From Acidimicrobiia bacterium (GTDB taxonomy: Bacteria > Actinomycetota > Acidimicrobiia > Acidimicrobiales > Bin134): 60,122 nt of DNA. The position numbers and the translations under genes are program-made. This document shows positions 34,593 through 43,761 of the stretch, one piece after another. How positions within the stretch are numbered: position 1 is the stretch's first letter; each line of letters starts with the position of its first letter. The notes beneath the pieces are model-generated. The model had not been told where the DNA came from, made no database searches, and worked only from the letters and a program-made list of their open reading frames with translations. The DNA is taken from assembly GCA_022819825.1 (NCBI GenBank), contig JAJEGM010000023.1, positions 1 through 60,122 on the forward strand, given 5' to 3'.

Positions 34593-35798
34593 TTAGGAAG
34601 TGGTCAGGAAAGTTTCTATCAGGCCGGTCACGTAGCCGATGTCTTCGTCGTCTAGGGAGTGGTTCATGGGGAGTACCACGCCCCGCTCCATGATGGCGTC
34701 GGCATGGGGGAGTCCGCCGTCGGGCTGGCGGAAGTTCACCCCGGTCATAAACGGCTGGCGGGTGGCGTTGCCGGTCCACACGGTGCGGGTGTCAACGCCG
34801 TTGCCGTCGAGATGGGTCTGTAAGTCGGCGCGCACGAAGCCGGCGTTGGGGGCGATGGTGAGCGGGTAGCACAGCCACGCGGTGTCCAGCCCCTCGGTCT
34901 GGCGGGGGAGTCGGAAGCGGTCGGTGTGTTTCGAGAAGAAATCCGTGTAGAGGTCGAAGCTGCGAGTGCGCCGGGCGAAGTTGGCGGGCACCTTGTCGAG
35001 CTGCTGGCGGCCGAAGGCGGCCCCGACCTCGGAGGGCTCGAAGTTCCAGGCCAGCTCGTCGAAAATGAACTGGTTGTCGTAGTGGATTCCGTCGAGTTCC
35101 TCCCAGAAGTTCCGGTCTCGGCGTTTGGAGCCGTAGAAGTGCAGCTCAGAGCGCCGTCCCCAGCGGCGCAGCAGCAGACCCCGGTCTCGCAGGTTCTCGT
35201 CGTCGAGCAGCACCATCCCGCCGTTGCCCGCGCAGGTGATGATGTGCGACGACGCGAAGCTGGTGACGGTCAGATCGCTGCGGGTGCCGGTGGGCGTGCC
35301 CCGCAGCACCGGTCCCAGGGCGTCGCAGCTGTCCTCGATCACAAACAGCCCGTGGCGGTTTGCGATGGCCCGAATGGCATCCCAGTCGGGGGCGTTGCCG
35401 ATGAGATTGGGGGCCAAGATGGCCCGGGTATCAGGGCTGATGAGGCTCTCGATGGAATCGACGTCGATCTGGTAGGTGTCGGGGTCCACGTCGGCGAACA
35501 CCGGCACCAGCCCGGCTCGCACCAGCGGGGCCACATCGGTGGAGAAGGTCACCGCGGCGGTGATCACCTCGCTGCCCGGGGGCAGGTCGGCCAACTCCAC
35601 CGCCAAATACAGCGCAGAGGATCCCGAGTTGCACATGAGGCCCCGCTGTTTGCCGAACCGCTCGGCCACCGCCCACTCGAAGGCGGTCACGTTGCGACCC
35701 GGCCACAGCGCCGCCGCCCCGCCCCGCAGCACCTCTGTCACCGCTTCGATCTCGGCCTCATCGTGCATGCTGGCCGCATAGAAGATCCGCTCGCCCAT
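34593..35798 (-). CDS. DegT/DnrJ/EryC1-fold PLP enzyme with His at the lysine position (ColD/E1-like)
   Basis: 401 residues. GSSALYLAVELA near residue 59 and IEDSCDALG near 154 are clear DegT family motifs. The motif holding the Schiff-base Lys reads SFASSHIIT, placing His185 where the Lys should be. That substitution is the hallmark of dehydratases such as ColD and E1, which act on nucleotide-linked 4-keto-6-deoxyhexoses. No sugar-nucleotide genes lie nearby, so the true substrate is open. Cys189 follows closely. Last upstream member of the minus-strand oxidoreductase series. Confidence 0.8.
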   Translation of the reverse strand: MGERIFYAASMHDEAEIEAVTEVLRGGAAALWPGRNVTAFEWAVAERFGKQRGLMCNSGSSALYLAVELADLPPGSEVITAAVTFSTDVAPLVRAGLVPVFADVDPDTYQIDVDSIESLISPDTRAILAPNLIGNAPDWDAIRAIANRHGLFVIEDSCDALGPVLRGTPTGTRSDLTVTSFASSHIITCAGNGGMVLLDDENLRDRGLLLRRWGRRSELHFYGSKRRDRNFWEELDGIHYDNQFIFDELAWNFEPSEVGAAFGRQQLDKVPANFARRTRSFDLYTDFFSKHTDRFRLPRQTEGLDTAWLCYPLTIAPNAGFVRADLQTHLDGNGVDTRTVWTGNATRQPFMTGVNFRQPDGGLPHADAIMERGVVLPMNHSLDDEDIGYVTGLIETFLTTS

Positions 35799-35883
35799 CA
35801 GCCCTCAGTTTGCCGCACCCCATCCAATGAGGCGCGATCAGGCAATGGGTCAGAGCCAGAGGTGATTCAGACTCGCGCTGGGT

Positions 35884-36447
35884 TCAAACAGAGTGGCAGG
35901 GGTCGGAGTGACCGCCGCTCATGGCCTCTAGAAAGCCGGAGGCCCGTTCTTGGCGGGGGTAGCGGTTGGCCAGCTCCCAAAAGGCGGGACTGTGATTGGG
36001 CTCGCTGAGGTGTGCTAGCTCGTGGACGATGACCGCGTCGAGCACCCAGCCCGGCACGCGGGCCAGACGGGTGGATATGCGGATGGTGCCCCGGGCCGAG
36101 GTGCATGACGCCCAGCGGTCGTTCTGCTCGGCCCAGGTGACCGACTCCGGATGAGGCAGGCCGTAGCGGGAGGCCAGCTTGACGGCTCGCTCCGCCAAAT
36201 TCACACCGCCGGCCTCGGCCGCCCGCTTGCGCTCGAGGCGGGTCACCAGGCTGGCCACCATCTCGGCCTCGGCATCGGGCGTCATTCCCGCGGGAACCCG
36301 AACTTCAATGCAGTCGGGCAGGATCTTGGCCGCGGCTGTCTTTCGACGCCTTGGACTGCGGATAACGCGGATCGGCAGCCGCGGCGGCGCCCCAGGAACT
36401 GCTTCGACGGCAGTGCTCGCCGCAGTGTCCAAGAGAGCTGAATCCAT
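35884..36447 (-). CDS. YgjP-like (DUF45/M48-type) zinc metallopeptidase
   Basis: 187 residues from ATG 36447. Zinc-binding HELAHL near residue 142 followed by NHSPAFWEL, which supplies the third histidine, as in YgjP/WLM-type proteins. The block WGSCTSxG-like RWASCTSARGTIRIS upstream is diagnostic of DUF45. No signal peptide. A much longer same-frame extension to 37524 reads through the next gene on the other strand and is not believable. Confidence 0.85.
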   Translation of the reverse strand: MDSALLDTAASTAVEAVPGAPPRLPIRVIRSPRRRKTAAAKILPDCIEVRVPAGMTPDAEAEMVASLVTRLERKRAAEAGGVNLAERAVKLASRYGLPHPESVTWAEQNDRWASCTSARGTIRISTRLARVPGWVLDAVIVHELAHLSEPNHSPAFWELANRYPRQERASGFLEAMSGGHSDPCHSV

Positions 36448-36546
36448 GATTCGACCATACCGACGGGGGGTGACGGTTTGGTGGATGGTGGCGAGTTCAG
36501 GCCACTGCGGTAACGTCCCGCGACAATCCAAAAGGGGGAGATCGTT

Positions 36547-37659
36547 ATGGCTGATCAGACCAATACCCAGGCCGCGTGGGCAGAGATGGTTGATGCCCTG
36601 GGGCAGGTGAGCGAACGCTTCTGCGGGGAGGAGTGGGGAGTGTCCGGCGAGCAGGACATCGCCGACAGCCACCGACTGGTGCTGCACATCCTCCAGGCGG
36701 CCTTGTTCTCTCATGCCGAGTTCGATCCCGAGCGCCCGGTGTGGCGCCGGATCGTGTCGCCTACCCGCAAATTCACCGGTGACAACGCCGACGCGGTGTA
36801 CTTCGAAGCCCCGGTGAGCGGCGATCTGGCCTATCGGGTCACCGGCAACCTGGCCGGAGCGGTTTACACGTCGTTCACGGTGGAACTGGGCTGTTCTGAG
36901 GGCCGCTACGCCACCGGTACCGGCGGGGTGCTCAACGACGATGACATCGACGTTGACGCCGACGGCAACTACGAGGTGTTCCTGGGCGGCGAGCCCCGGG
37001 ACCGGAACTGGCTGGACCTTCCCCCCGAGGCAGGCCGGATCACCACCCGGCACTATTTCGAGGTTCCCAAGCCGGCCGCGGCCGACGAGTCGCTCCACAT
37101 TCCCCTGGCCATCGAGTGCCTCTCGCCGGTGGGGCCGGCCACGCGGTGGACCGATGAGACCGTGGCCGCGGCCATCGGCCGAGTCAACAACCACGTGCTG
37201 GGCAAGACCCTCCAGCAGCCCATCCCCGGCACCTATCCCTTGCCGACGTGGGTCAGCCGAGAGCCCAACGTGCTGCCCGATCCGCAGCCGCCCGGCACCA
37301 TGGGCTTCGCGGCCTTCGACGCCTACTACACCATGGGGCGCTATGTGCTCGGCCCTGACGAGGCGCTGGTGATGACGGGGCGGTGGCCGGAGTGCAAGTT
37401 CGGCAACGTGTGCCTGTGGACCGCTGCGGGCCAGACCTACGACTACGGCAACCGCATCACCAGCCGCAACCGGGCCAACACCACCCTGGAGGCCGACGGC
37501 ACCTTCAAGATGGTTATCGCCCACGAAGACCCCGGCGTGTACAACTGGCTGGACACCGAGGGCCGCCCCACCGGCAGCATCTTCTGGCGGTTCTTCCTGC
37601 CCACCGCAGGCGTGGAGCGCATCGAGCCCGAGCTGGTCAAGCTGTCCGACCTGCGCTAG
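36547..37659 (+). CDS. DUF1214-like hypothetical protein
   Basis: 370 residues, no signal peptide or membrane segment. The C-terminal half carries YDYGNRITSRNRANTTLEAD and VYNWLDTEGRPTGSIFWRF, a pattern I associate with DUF1214-type proteins. Function is unknown. ATG 36547 follows AAAGGGGGAGATC, a good ribosome site. It is divergent from the YgjP-like gene with a 99-bp shared upstream region. Confidence 0.6.
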   Translation: MADQTNTQAAWAEMVDALGQVSERFCGEEWGVSGEQDIADSHRLVLHILQAALFSHAEFDPERPVWRRIVSPTRKFTGDNADAVYFEAPVSGDLAYRVTGNLAGAVYTSFTVELGCSEGRYATGTGGVLNDDDIDVDADGNYEVFLGGEPRDRNWLDLPPEAGRITTRHYFEVPKPAAADESLHIPLAIECLSPVGPATRWTDETVAAAIGRVNNHVLGKTLQQPIPGTYPLPTWVSREPNVLPDPQPPGTMGFAAFDAYYTMGRYVLGPDEALVMTGRWPECKFGNVCLWTAAGQTYDYGNRITSRNRANTTLEADGTFKMVIAHEDPGVYNWLDTEGRPTGSIFWRFFLPTAGVERIEPELVKLSDLR

Positions 37660-37737
37660 GCCTCACCGACCGCAGCATTTGCAGCGCCCTTAGCCGGGGT
37701 GCGCGGAATCGGCGGGCTGGCAGGCGAGAATGTCGGG

Positions 37738-38073
37738 GTGCAAATGCAGGGTCAGACACCAGAGCTGCCCGATGGGTTGGACTGCGTCGACCCCGATCTG
37801 CTGGCAGACCTGCGGAACGGGGTCATCGACAAACTTCCCGAAAGCGCCCTCGACTGCTTGCCGCCCAATGTGCGCGACGACATTCCCCCTGGATTGATTG
37901 ATTTCGCCACGGCCAACCCCGAACTGGCGCTGGCAGCAGTGATCGTGGCCGTGGTGGCCACGCTGGTGTTTCTTTACAAGCTGGCCAAGCGGGCCTTCTT
38001 CGTCGCCTTGATTGCGGGAGCGGTGGCGGCTGCGGCTTGGTGGTGGTGGCTGGCCGACCCCAATATCGTCTGA
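37738..38073 (+). CDS. Small membrane protein of unknown function
   Basis: About 111 residues from GTG 37738 (GTG 37699 would add 13). The N-terminal ~60 residues are acidic, with paired Cys in LDCVDPDLL and LDCLPPNV. Two hydrophobic segments follow, around residues 65-80 and 87-105, ending in an odd Trp run (WWWWL). It stops 2 bases before the acetoacetyl-CoA synthetase ATG, so it is probably in one transcript with it. No homolog recognised; start uncertain. Confidence 0.6.
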   Translation: MQMQGQTPELPDGLDCVDPDLLADLRNGVIDKLPESALDCLPPNVRDDIPPGLIDFATANPELALAAVIVAVVATLVFLYKLAKRAFFVALIAGAVAAAAWWWWLADPNIV

Positions 38074-38075
38074 CC

Positions 38076-40022
38076 ATGGGCACCCGGCCGCTGTGGACAC
38101 CTGACCGGGACAAGGCTGCCCACACCAATCTGGCCCGATTTGGTGCGGCCGCGGGTATCGACATTGTGGCTGAGGGGGGATATGAACGGCTGCACCGGTG
38201 GTCGGTGCATGATCCGGGCGCCTTCTGGGCGGCGGTGTGGGACTTCTGCGGGGTGGTGGCCTCAGAGCGGGGGAGCGCCCCGGTGGTCGAGGCCGAGCAC
38301 ATGGCCGACGTGCGGTTCTTCGACGGTGCGCGGCTCAACTTCGCCGAGAATTTGCTGCACGGGGGCGACGACGACGTGGCCATGGTGTTCGCCGACGAGT
38401 CCGGCGTCTACACCGAGACCTCACGGGGCCAGTTGCGAGCGCTGGTGTCTCGGCTGGCTGGCGCCATGCGGACCCAGGGGGTGGGCCCCGGCGACCGAGT
38501 GGCGTGCTGGATGCCCAACGTGCCCGAGGCCTACGCGGTGATGCTGGCCGCGGCCTCGGTGGGGGCAGTGTTCTCATCCACGTCACCCGACTTCGGCACC
38601 GCCGGAGTGCTCGACCGCTTCGGCCAGATCGAGCCCGTGGTGCTGTTCGCGGTGGACGGCTACGTCTATGGCGGCCAAGAATTCGACTGCCGGGAACGGC
38701 TGGGAGAGATACAGGCCGGACTCCCCACCGTGGAGGTCACTGTGGTGCTGAGCCGCCTGAATTCAGAACAGAGCCCGCCTGAGGGCACGGTGGACTTCGA
38801 CGCCTGGATCGAGCCCCATCCACCGGGAGCAATCCAGTTCGAGCAGCTTCCCTTCGACCATCCGCTGTACGTGCTGTATTCCTCGGGCACTACCGGGCGG
38901 CCCAAGTGCATCGTCCACCGGGCGGGCGGGATCCTGCTCAAGCACCTGTGCGAGCTCCAGCTGCACTGCGATGTACGCCCCGGCGACCGAGTGTTCTACT
39001 TCACCACCACCGGCTGGATGATGTGGAACTGGCTGGCCTCGGCCCTGGCCTCGGGGGCCGCGGCGGTGGTTTGGGACGGAAACCCCGTACATCCGAGCCC
39101 GTACACCCTGTTCGACTTGGTCGACCGGGCCGGCGTCACCCTGTTCGGCACGTCGGCCCGGTACATCGACTCGCTGCGCAAAGCCAGGGTGGCACCCCGC
39201 CGCACTCACGGCTTGAGCACGCTGCGCACCATCTGCTCTACCGGCTCACCGCTGTCGCCCGACGGCTTCGACTACGTGTACCAAGAGGTCAAAGCCGACG
39301 TTCACCTGGCATCCATCTCGGGAGGCACCGATCTCTGCGGCTGCCTGGTGCTCGGCGATCCCACTGCCCAGGTGTGGACCGGCGAGATACAGCGGCCCGC
39401 TCTGGGGCTGGACATTCAGGTTTTCGATGGCGATGGCTCGCTGCTCGAAAACGGGGAGTTCGGCGAGCTGGTTTGCTCCTCGCCATTCCCGTCGCAGCCC
39501 CTCCGGTTCTGGGGCGAGGGGGGCGATGAGCGGTACCGGGCCGCCTATTTCGACCGGTTTGAGGGCCGGTGGCACCAAGGCGACTACATCTGCGCCACTG
39601 AGCACGGCGGGTTCGTGATCTCCGGGCGTTCCGACGCCACGCTGAACCCCGGCGGGGTGCGAATCGGCACGGCTGAGATATACCGCCTGGTGGATGCCAT
39701 GGACGAGGTGGTCGAGAGCGTGGTGGTGGGCCAGCCTGTCAACGGTGACACTCGGGTGGTGTTATTCGTGAAACTGATGGAGGGCATCCGCCTCGACGAG
39801 GAATTGCAGGCCGCCATCAGAACAATCATCCGGGCCGGGGCCTCCCCTCGGCATGTGCCCGCGGTGATCTGCGCGGTGGACGACATCCCCCGCACCCGCA
39901 GTGGCAAGACGGTGGAGTTGGCGGTGCGCGACGCCATCTGCGGGCGGCCCATCGTCAACATCGAGGCCCTGGACAACCCTGAGGCTTTGGACCATTTCCG
40001 CAACCGACCGGAGCTGGTATGA
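38076..40022 (+). CDS. Acetoacetate-CoA ligase (acetoacetyl-CoA synthetase)
   Basis: 648 residues, correct family length. ANL-family A3 motif YVLYSSGTTGRPKCIVH near residue 267, TTTGWMMWNWL near 310, ISGGTDLCGC near 412 and the C-terminal catalytic-Lys block TRSGKTVELAV. The N-terminal LNFAENLL and TSPDFG blocks separate AACS from ordinary acetyl-CoA synthetase. It activates acetoacetate for entry into central metabolism. ATG 38076 matches the usual N-terminus (PLWTP). Confidence 0.9.
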   Translation: MGTRPLWTPDRDKAAHTNLARFGAAAGIDIVAEGGYERLHRWSVHDPGAFWAAVWDFCGVVASERGSAPVVEAEHMADVRFFDGARLNFAENLLHGGDDDVAMVFADESGVYTETSRGQLRALVSRLAGAMRTQGVGPGDRVACWMPNVPEAYAVMLAAASVGAVFSSTSPDFGTAGVLDRFGQIEPVVLFAVDGYVYGGQEFDCRERLGEIQAGLPTVEVTVVLSRLNSEQSPPEGTVDFDAWIEPHPPGAIQFEQLPFDHPLYVLYSSGTTGRPKCIVHRAGGILLKHLCELQLHCDVRPGDRVFYFTTTGWMMWNWLASALASGAAAVVWDGNPVHPSPYTLFDLVDRAGVTLFGTSARYIDSLRKARVAPRRTHGLSTLRTICSTGSPLSPDGFDYVYQEVKADVHLASISGGTDLCGCLVLGDPTAQVWTGEIQRPALGLDIQVFDGDGSLLENGEFGELVCSSPFPSQPLRFWGEGGDERYRAAYFDRFEGRWHQGDYICATEHGGFVISGRSDATLNPGGVRIGTAEIYRLVDAMDEVVESVVVGQPVNGDTRVVLFVKLMEGIRLDEELQAAIRTIIRAGASPRHVPAVICAVDDIPRTRSGKTVELAVRDAICGRPIVNIEALDNPEALDHFRNRPELV

Positions 40023-40114
40023 CTGAGAATCTCCCGACAGGAGGCGCGCTGCCCCGGCTTCGCAGCCTGTTGGACGAATGACCGCCGCCCGAAGCGGTGT
40101 GGGAGGCTAAGCGC

Positions 40115-40579
40115 ATGGCTAATCGACGCGACAAGATCCGCCTGACTCCCGAAGAGCTCGAGGCTTTCATCGAGGAGCAAAAGAGCCTCCAAGTGGCCAC
40201 TATCAACCAAGACGGGACGCCTCATCTGAGCACCCTGTGGTTCGCAGTCGTGGACGGCGACATCGTGTTCGAGACCTACACCAAGTCGCAGAAGATCAAA
40301 AACCTGGAGCGGGACAACCGTATCGCCCTGTTGATGGAGGATGGCCTTGAGTACGACAAGCTACGCGGGGTGGCCATCAACGGGAACGCCGAGCTGCACA
40401 CCGACCCCGAAGTGGTCCACCGCTACGCCTTGGAGGTGATGGTCCGCAACAACCCCGACGTCGACCGGGAGATGCTGTCCAAAGCAGCCGAACACATGGC
40501 CTTGAAGCGCACCGCAGTGGTGATCAAAGCCGAGAAGACCATCAGCTGGGACCACACCAAGCTGGGCGGCAGCTACTGA
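40115..40579 (+). CDS. Pyridoxamine-5'-phosphate-oxidase-like, F420/FMN-binding split-barrel protein
   Basis: 154 residues. LQVATINQDGTPHLSTLWF near residue 31 and ETYTKSQKIKNLERDNRIAL near 60 are the split-barrel flavin/F420-binding motifs (PPOX class). Proteins of this class reduce small organics or protect against oxidants using F420H2 or FMN. The cofactor is uncertain. GGGAGG precedes ATG 40115 by about 8 bases. 40023-40114 holds nothing recognisable. Confidence 0.82.
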   Translation: MANRRDKIRLTPEELEAFIEEQKSLQVATINQDGTPHLSTLWFAVVDGDIVFETYTKSQKIKNLERDNRIALLMEDGLEYDKLRGVAINGNAELHTDPEVVHRYALEVMVRNNPDVDREMLSKAAEHMALKRTAVVIKAEKTISWDHTKLGGSY

Positions 40580-40656
40580 GGTCCCATTTGCCCCGGTTGC
40601 GGAGCCGATAGTGCGCGCCCACTGTCGAGTGCCGGGCAGATAGCGTTGGGAGTCTG

Positions 40657-43008
40657 GTGAAGGACTTCCTGAGGTGGCTGTCCCACCTGTTCCGTCTGGC
40701 CGTGCTCATGCCCATGCTGGCGCTGGCCTTGGCTGCCACCCTGTTCGTGGTCTGGCCCCCGACCACTGATGTGCTGAGGTCCTGGGAGTCCACCCCGGTG
40801 GAAGTGAACCTGGCCGAGGATGTGAGCCTGGACGAGCTGGCCATCCGCTCTTACGTCTACGACGCCAACCGCCAGCTCATCGACGTGTTCAGCTACGTGG
40901 AGAACCGGGTCTTGGTGGAGCTCGAGGACATCTCCGAAGAGGTGAAGCACGCGGTGATCGCCATCGAGGACGAGAACTTCTACCTGCACACCGGCGTCGA
41001 CCTCAGCGCGGTGTTCCGGGCCGGACTCGAGAACGTGGGGGCCGGGGGCATCACCCAGGGAGGCTCCACCATCACCCAGCAGCTCATCAAGAACCTGGTG
41101 GTGGGCAACAAGGTGGAGGCTGAGCGCAAGCTCCAGGAGATGGCCATGGCCAAGCGCCTTGAGCGGGAGATGGAAAAGGACGAGATCCTCAACCTGTACC
41201 TGAACACTGTGTACTTCGGCCAGGGCGCCTACGGCGTGCAGGCCGCGGCCGAGGTGTACTGGGGGTTGGATGCCTCCGATCTGGGATGGGGGGAGGCTGC
41301 ACTTCTGGCTGCGCTCATCAGCAACCCCAGCAGCTATGACCCCATCAACAATCCCCTGCGGGCTCTTCGGCAGCGGCAGATCGTGCTGAACCGCTTGGCC
41401 GAGCTGGGATACATCACCCCCGAACAGGCCGACTTGTACCACCTCCAGCCGCTGCCCAAGGAGGTCAATGAGATCGAGTTGCCTCCCAAGAGCTATTTCG
41501 TGGAAGAGGTGAAGCAGCAGCTTCTGGACGACCCCCGGTATCTGGGCGGGAGTCCCGAGGACCGGTTCAATCTGGTGTTCAACGGCGGCCTCAGCATCTA
41601 CACCACGTTCGATCCCGTTTCCCAGCGACAAGCCGAGGCCGCAGTGGCCGCCACCCTGGCGGAGTACAACGAGGGCGACCACGGCGGTGTCGAGGCCACC
41701 ATGGCCCTGGCTGCGCTCGAGCCCGACAGCGGGGCAGTGCGAGCCGTGGTGGGCGGACCGGGGTTCGCCCAAGACACCGAGGAGTTCAACCTGGCCACCC
41801 AGGGCACCCGACAGCCGGGGTCGGCGTTCAAGACGTTTGTCATGATGACCTTGTTCGAGCAGGGCTACCAGCCCAGCGATCGAATAAGCGGACGGGGTCC
41901 CTGCCAGATCCCCAACCCCGGTGGGGTTCCCGACCCCTATGTGGCCAACAACTTCGCCAGCTCGCCCGGGCAGGTGGACACCATCAACAACCAGATCAGG
42001 GTGTCCTCCAACTGCGCATTCTTGCGGCTGGGTCGGGTGGCGGGCATTCAGCCGGTGGTCGACACCGCAACCAAGATGGGTATCACCACCGAGTTGGAAG
42101 CGGTGGCGTCGCTGCCATTGGGCTCCGAAGAGGTCCATCCCATCGACATGGCATCGGCTTACGGGGTGATCGGCACCGGTGGGATCCGCTACGAGCCCTA
42201 CTTCATCGAGCAGATAGTCGACCGTCAGGGAAACGTGCTCTACCGCCATGAGCTGTCGGGCGAGCGGGTGGTGTCGCCGCGCTCGGCCTGTTGGGCCACC
42301 GACGTTCTGGAGAACAACATGGTCAACGGCACCGGACGGCGGGCCCAACTGCCCCTGCAATCCTCGGCCGGCAAAACCGGTACCACCGAGGAGTCGGCTG
42401 ATGCCTGGTTCGTGGGGTTCACTCCCCATCTGGCCACCGCGGTGTGGCTGGGGAACCCCAACGAGCGCATCCCCATGCGCAAGGTGACCGGCAGCTCCTA
42501 TCCGGCAGTGGCGTGGGGCCGGTTCATGACCAGCTACCACGAGGGCCGAGAAGTGGTGGACTTCCCCGGCTGTCCTGGCGAGCCCCGGCTCGGTGACCTG
42601 ATCGAGTTGGAGGACGTGTTCACCGTGGGCGCCCCCTGCGCAGCCCCGCCGACGCCCCAGGATCCAGAGGCGCCGGTGCCGGTGATCGTGGCGGTGGACA
42701 CCGACGACGACGGCACTCATGACACCTGTGTGGACCTCTTGACCACCAGGGGCATAGAGCCGTGCGGTCTCAGCGAGTTCGCGGTGGAGGGGGGCGAGCC
42801 CATTCCGCTGTACTGCGGGACCCCATTGCCAATCGAGGCAGAGTGCCCCGAAGGCCAGTTCCCCTTGGACTCCAACAACGACGGCATTGCCGAAACTTGC
42901 GTGGGCCCCGGGCCCGCCCCGGGTTCTCCGACCGATCCCAGCCTCGACTCTGAAGGAGATTTGCCGACCGATGCCGGTCAGTTGGCTGAATCCGATGCTG
43001 GACTTTGA
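40657..43008 (+). CDS. Class A penicillin-binding protein with C-terminal calcium-loop-like motifs
   Basis: 783 residues, bifunctional peptidoglycan polymerase/transpeptidase. One membrane anchor at 11-33. Glycosyltransferase-51 motifs: EDENFYLHTGVD (104-115) and GGSTITQQLIKN (135-146). Transpeptidase motifs: S389-x-x-K392 (PGSAFK), SSN at 450-452, KTG at 573-575. The tail from ~660 is Pro- and Cys-rich. It carries two DxDxDG-type loops, DTDDDGTHDTC (681-691) and DSNNDGIAETC (738-748), like thrombospondin-type-3 or EF-hand calcium sites. Such a tail is not standard for class A PBPs. GTG start 40657. Confidence 0.92.
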   Translation: MKDFLRWLSHLFRLAVLMPMLALALAATLFVVWPPTTDVLRSWESTPVEVNLAEDVSLDELAIRSYVYDANRQLIDVFSYVENRVLVELEDISEEVKHAVIAIEDENFYLHTGVDLSAVFRAGLENVGAGGITQGGSTITQQLIKNLVVGNKVEAERKLQEMAMAKRLEREMEKDEILNLYLNTVYFGQGAYGVQAAAEVYWGLDASDLGWGEAALLAALISNPSSYDPINNPLRALRQRQIVLNRLAELGYITPEQADLYHLQPLPKEVNEIELPPKSYFVEEVKQQLLDDPRYLGGSPEDRFNLVFNGGLSIYTTFDPVSQRQAEAAVAATLAEYNEGDHGGVEATMALAALEPDSGAVRAVVGGPGFAQDTEEFNLATQGTRQPGSAFKTFVMMTLFEQGYQPSDRISGRGPCQIPNPGGVPDPYVANNFASSPGQVDTINNQIRVSSNCAFLRLGRVAGIQPVVDTATKMGITTELEAVASLPLGSEEVHPIDMASAYGVIGTGGIRYEPYFIEQIVDRQGNVLYRHELSGERVVSPRSACWATDVLENNMVNGTGRRAQLPLQSSAGKTGTTEESADAWFVGFTPHLATAVWLGNPNERIPMRKVTGSSYPAVAWGRFMTSYHEGREVVDFPGCPGEPRLGDLIELEDVFTVGAPCAAPPTPQDPEAPVPVIVAVDTDDDGTHDTCVDLLTTRGIEPCGLSEFAVEGGEPIPLYCGTPLPIEAECPEGQFPLDSNNDGIAETCVGPGPAPGSPTDPSLDSEGDLPTDAGQLAESDAGL

Positions 43009-43023
43009 CTCTAAGATCGAGCC

Positions 43024-43746
43024 GTGATCGAAGATCAATTCCAGCGCCTGCTGTCGGTTCAGGATCACGACACCCTGATTGATCAGCTTCGTCATCGCTT
43101 CGACACGCTGCCCGGGAGGGCCTCGCTGGCCGCGGCCCAACAGGCTTGCCGGCAGATTCACAACCAGCGGGCCGCGAAACAGGTCCAGCGCCTGGAGCTT
43201 CAGCGGGATCTCAAACGCAACGAGGATGAGCTGGCCGCCTTGGAAGACCGGACAAAGAGGGAATACAACCGCTTGTACTCCGGGGAGGTCTCCGGCACCC
43301 GGGAGCTCCTGACCCTCCAGGAGGAGGTGGACGGACTGCGAACCCGCTGCTCCGACATGGAAAGCGGTGCCCTGGAGCTTATGGAGGCGATTGAAGAGAT
43401 CGACGCCGAGGTTGAATCCCTGGAGTCGAGCCTCCAGGCTGCCGAGGCCGCGGTGGCCGACGCCCAGCATCAGTTGGAGGAGGCCGAGGCGGTCGTGCAA
43501 GCCGAGATCGACCAGGAGACCGCGGCCCGCTCTGCCGAAGCGGGAGAAATCCCAGAGGCCGCACTTACCAGCTACGAGGGTTTGCGGGCCCGTTTGGGCG
43601 GTATCGCCGTGGCCCGGCTCCGCAACGGCACCTGCGAAGGCTGCCACCTGGCGCTGTCGGCCATGGAGCTCGACCGCATTCGCCACGCACCGGCTGATGA
43701 GGTGTGCCACTGCGAGGAGTGTGGTCGCATCCTGGTGCGGACCTGA
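43024..43746 (+). CDS. Coiled-coil protein with C-terminal C4 zinc ribbon (CT398/DUF164-like)
   Basis: 240 residues. Residues ~15-170 form a long heptad-rich coiled-coil hairpin (KRNEDELAALEDRTKREYNR and flanks). The C-terminus has a four-cysteine zinc ribbon: C-x2-C in GTCEGCHLAL and C-x2-C in CHCEECGRIL. Members of this family are thought to be nucleic-acid or protein adaptors, often near rnpB or nif3-like genes in actinobacteria. RNase P RNA indeed lies close by, though on the other strand. GTG start 15 bp after the PBP stop. Confidence 0.85.
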   Translation: MIEDQFQRLLSVQDHDTLIDQLRHRFDTLPGRASLAAAQQACRQIHNQRAAKQVQRLELQRDLKRNEDELAALEDRTKREYNRLYSGEVSGTRELLTLQEEVDGLRTRCSDMESGALELMEAIEEIDAEVESLESSLQAAEAAVADAQHQLEEAEAVVQAEIDQETAARSAEAGEIPEAALTSYEGLRARLGGIAVARLRNGTCEGCHLALSAMELDRIRHAPADEVCHCEECGRILVRT

Positions 43747-43761
43747 CCGCACGGACAACCG

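Noticed and set aside
35884..37524. 546-codon extension of the YgjP-like metallopeptidase
   Set aside because: The extra N-terminal part reads antisense through the DUF1214-like gene and has no protein-like features. ATG 36447 gives a normal-length family member.
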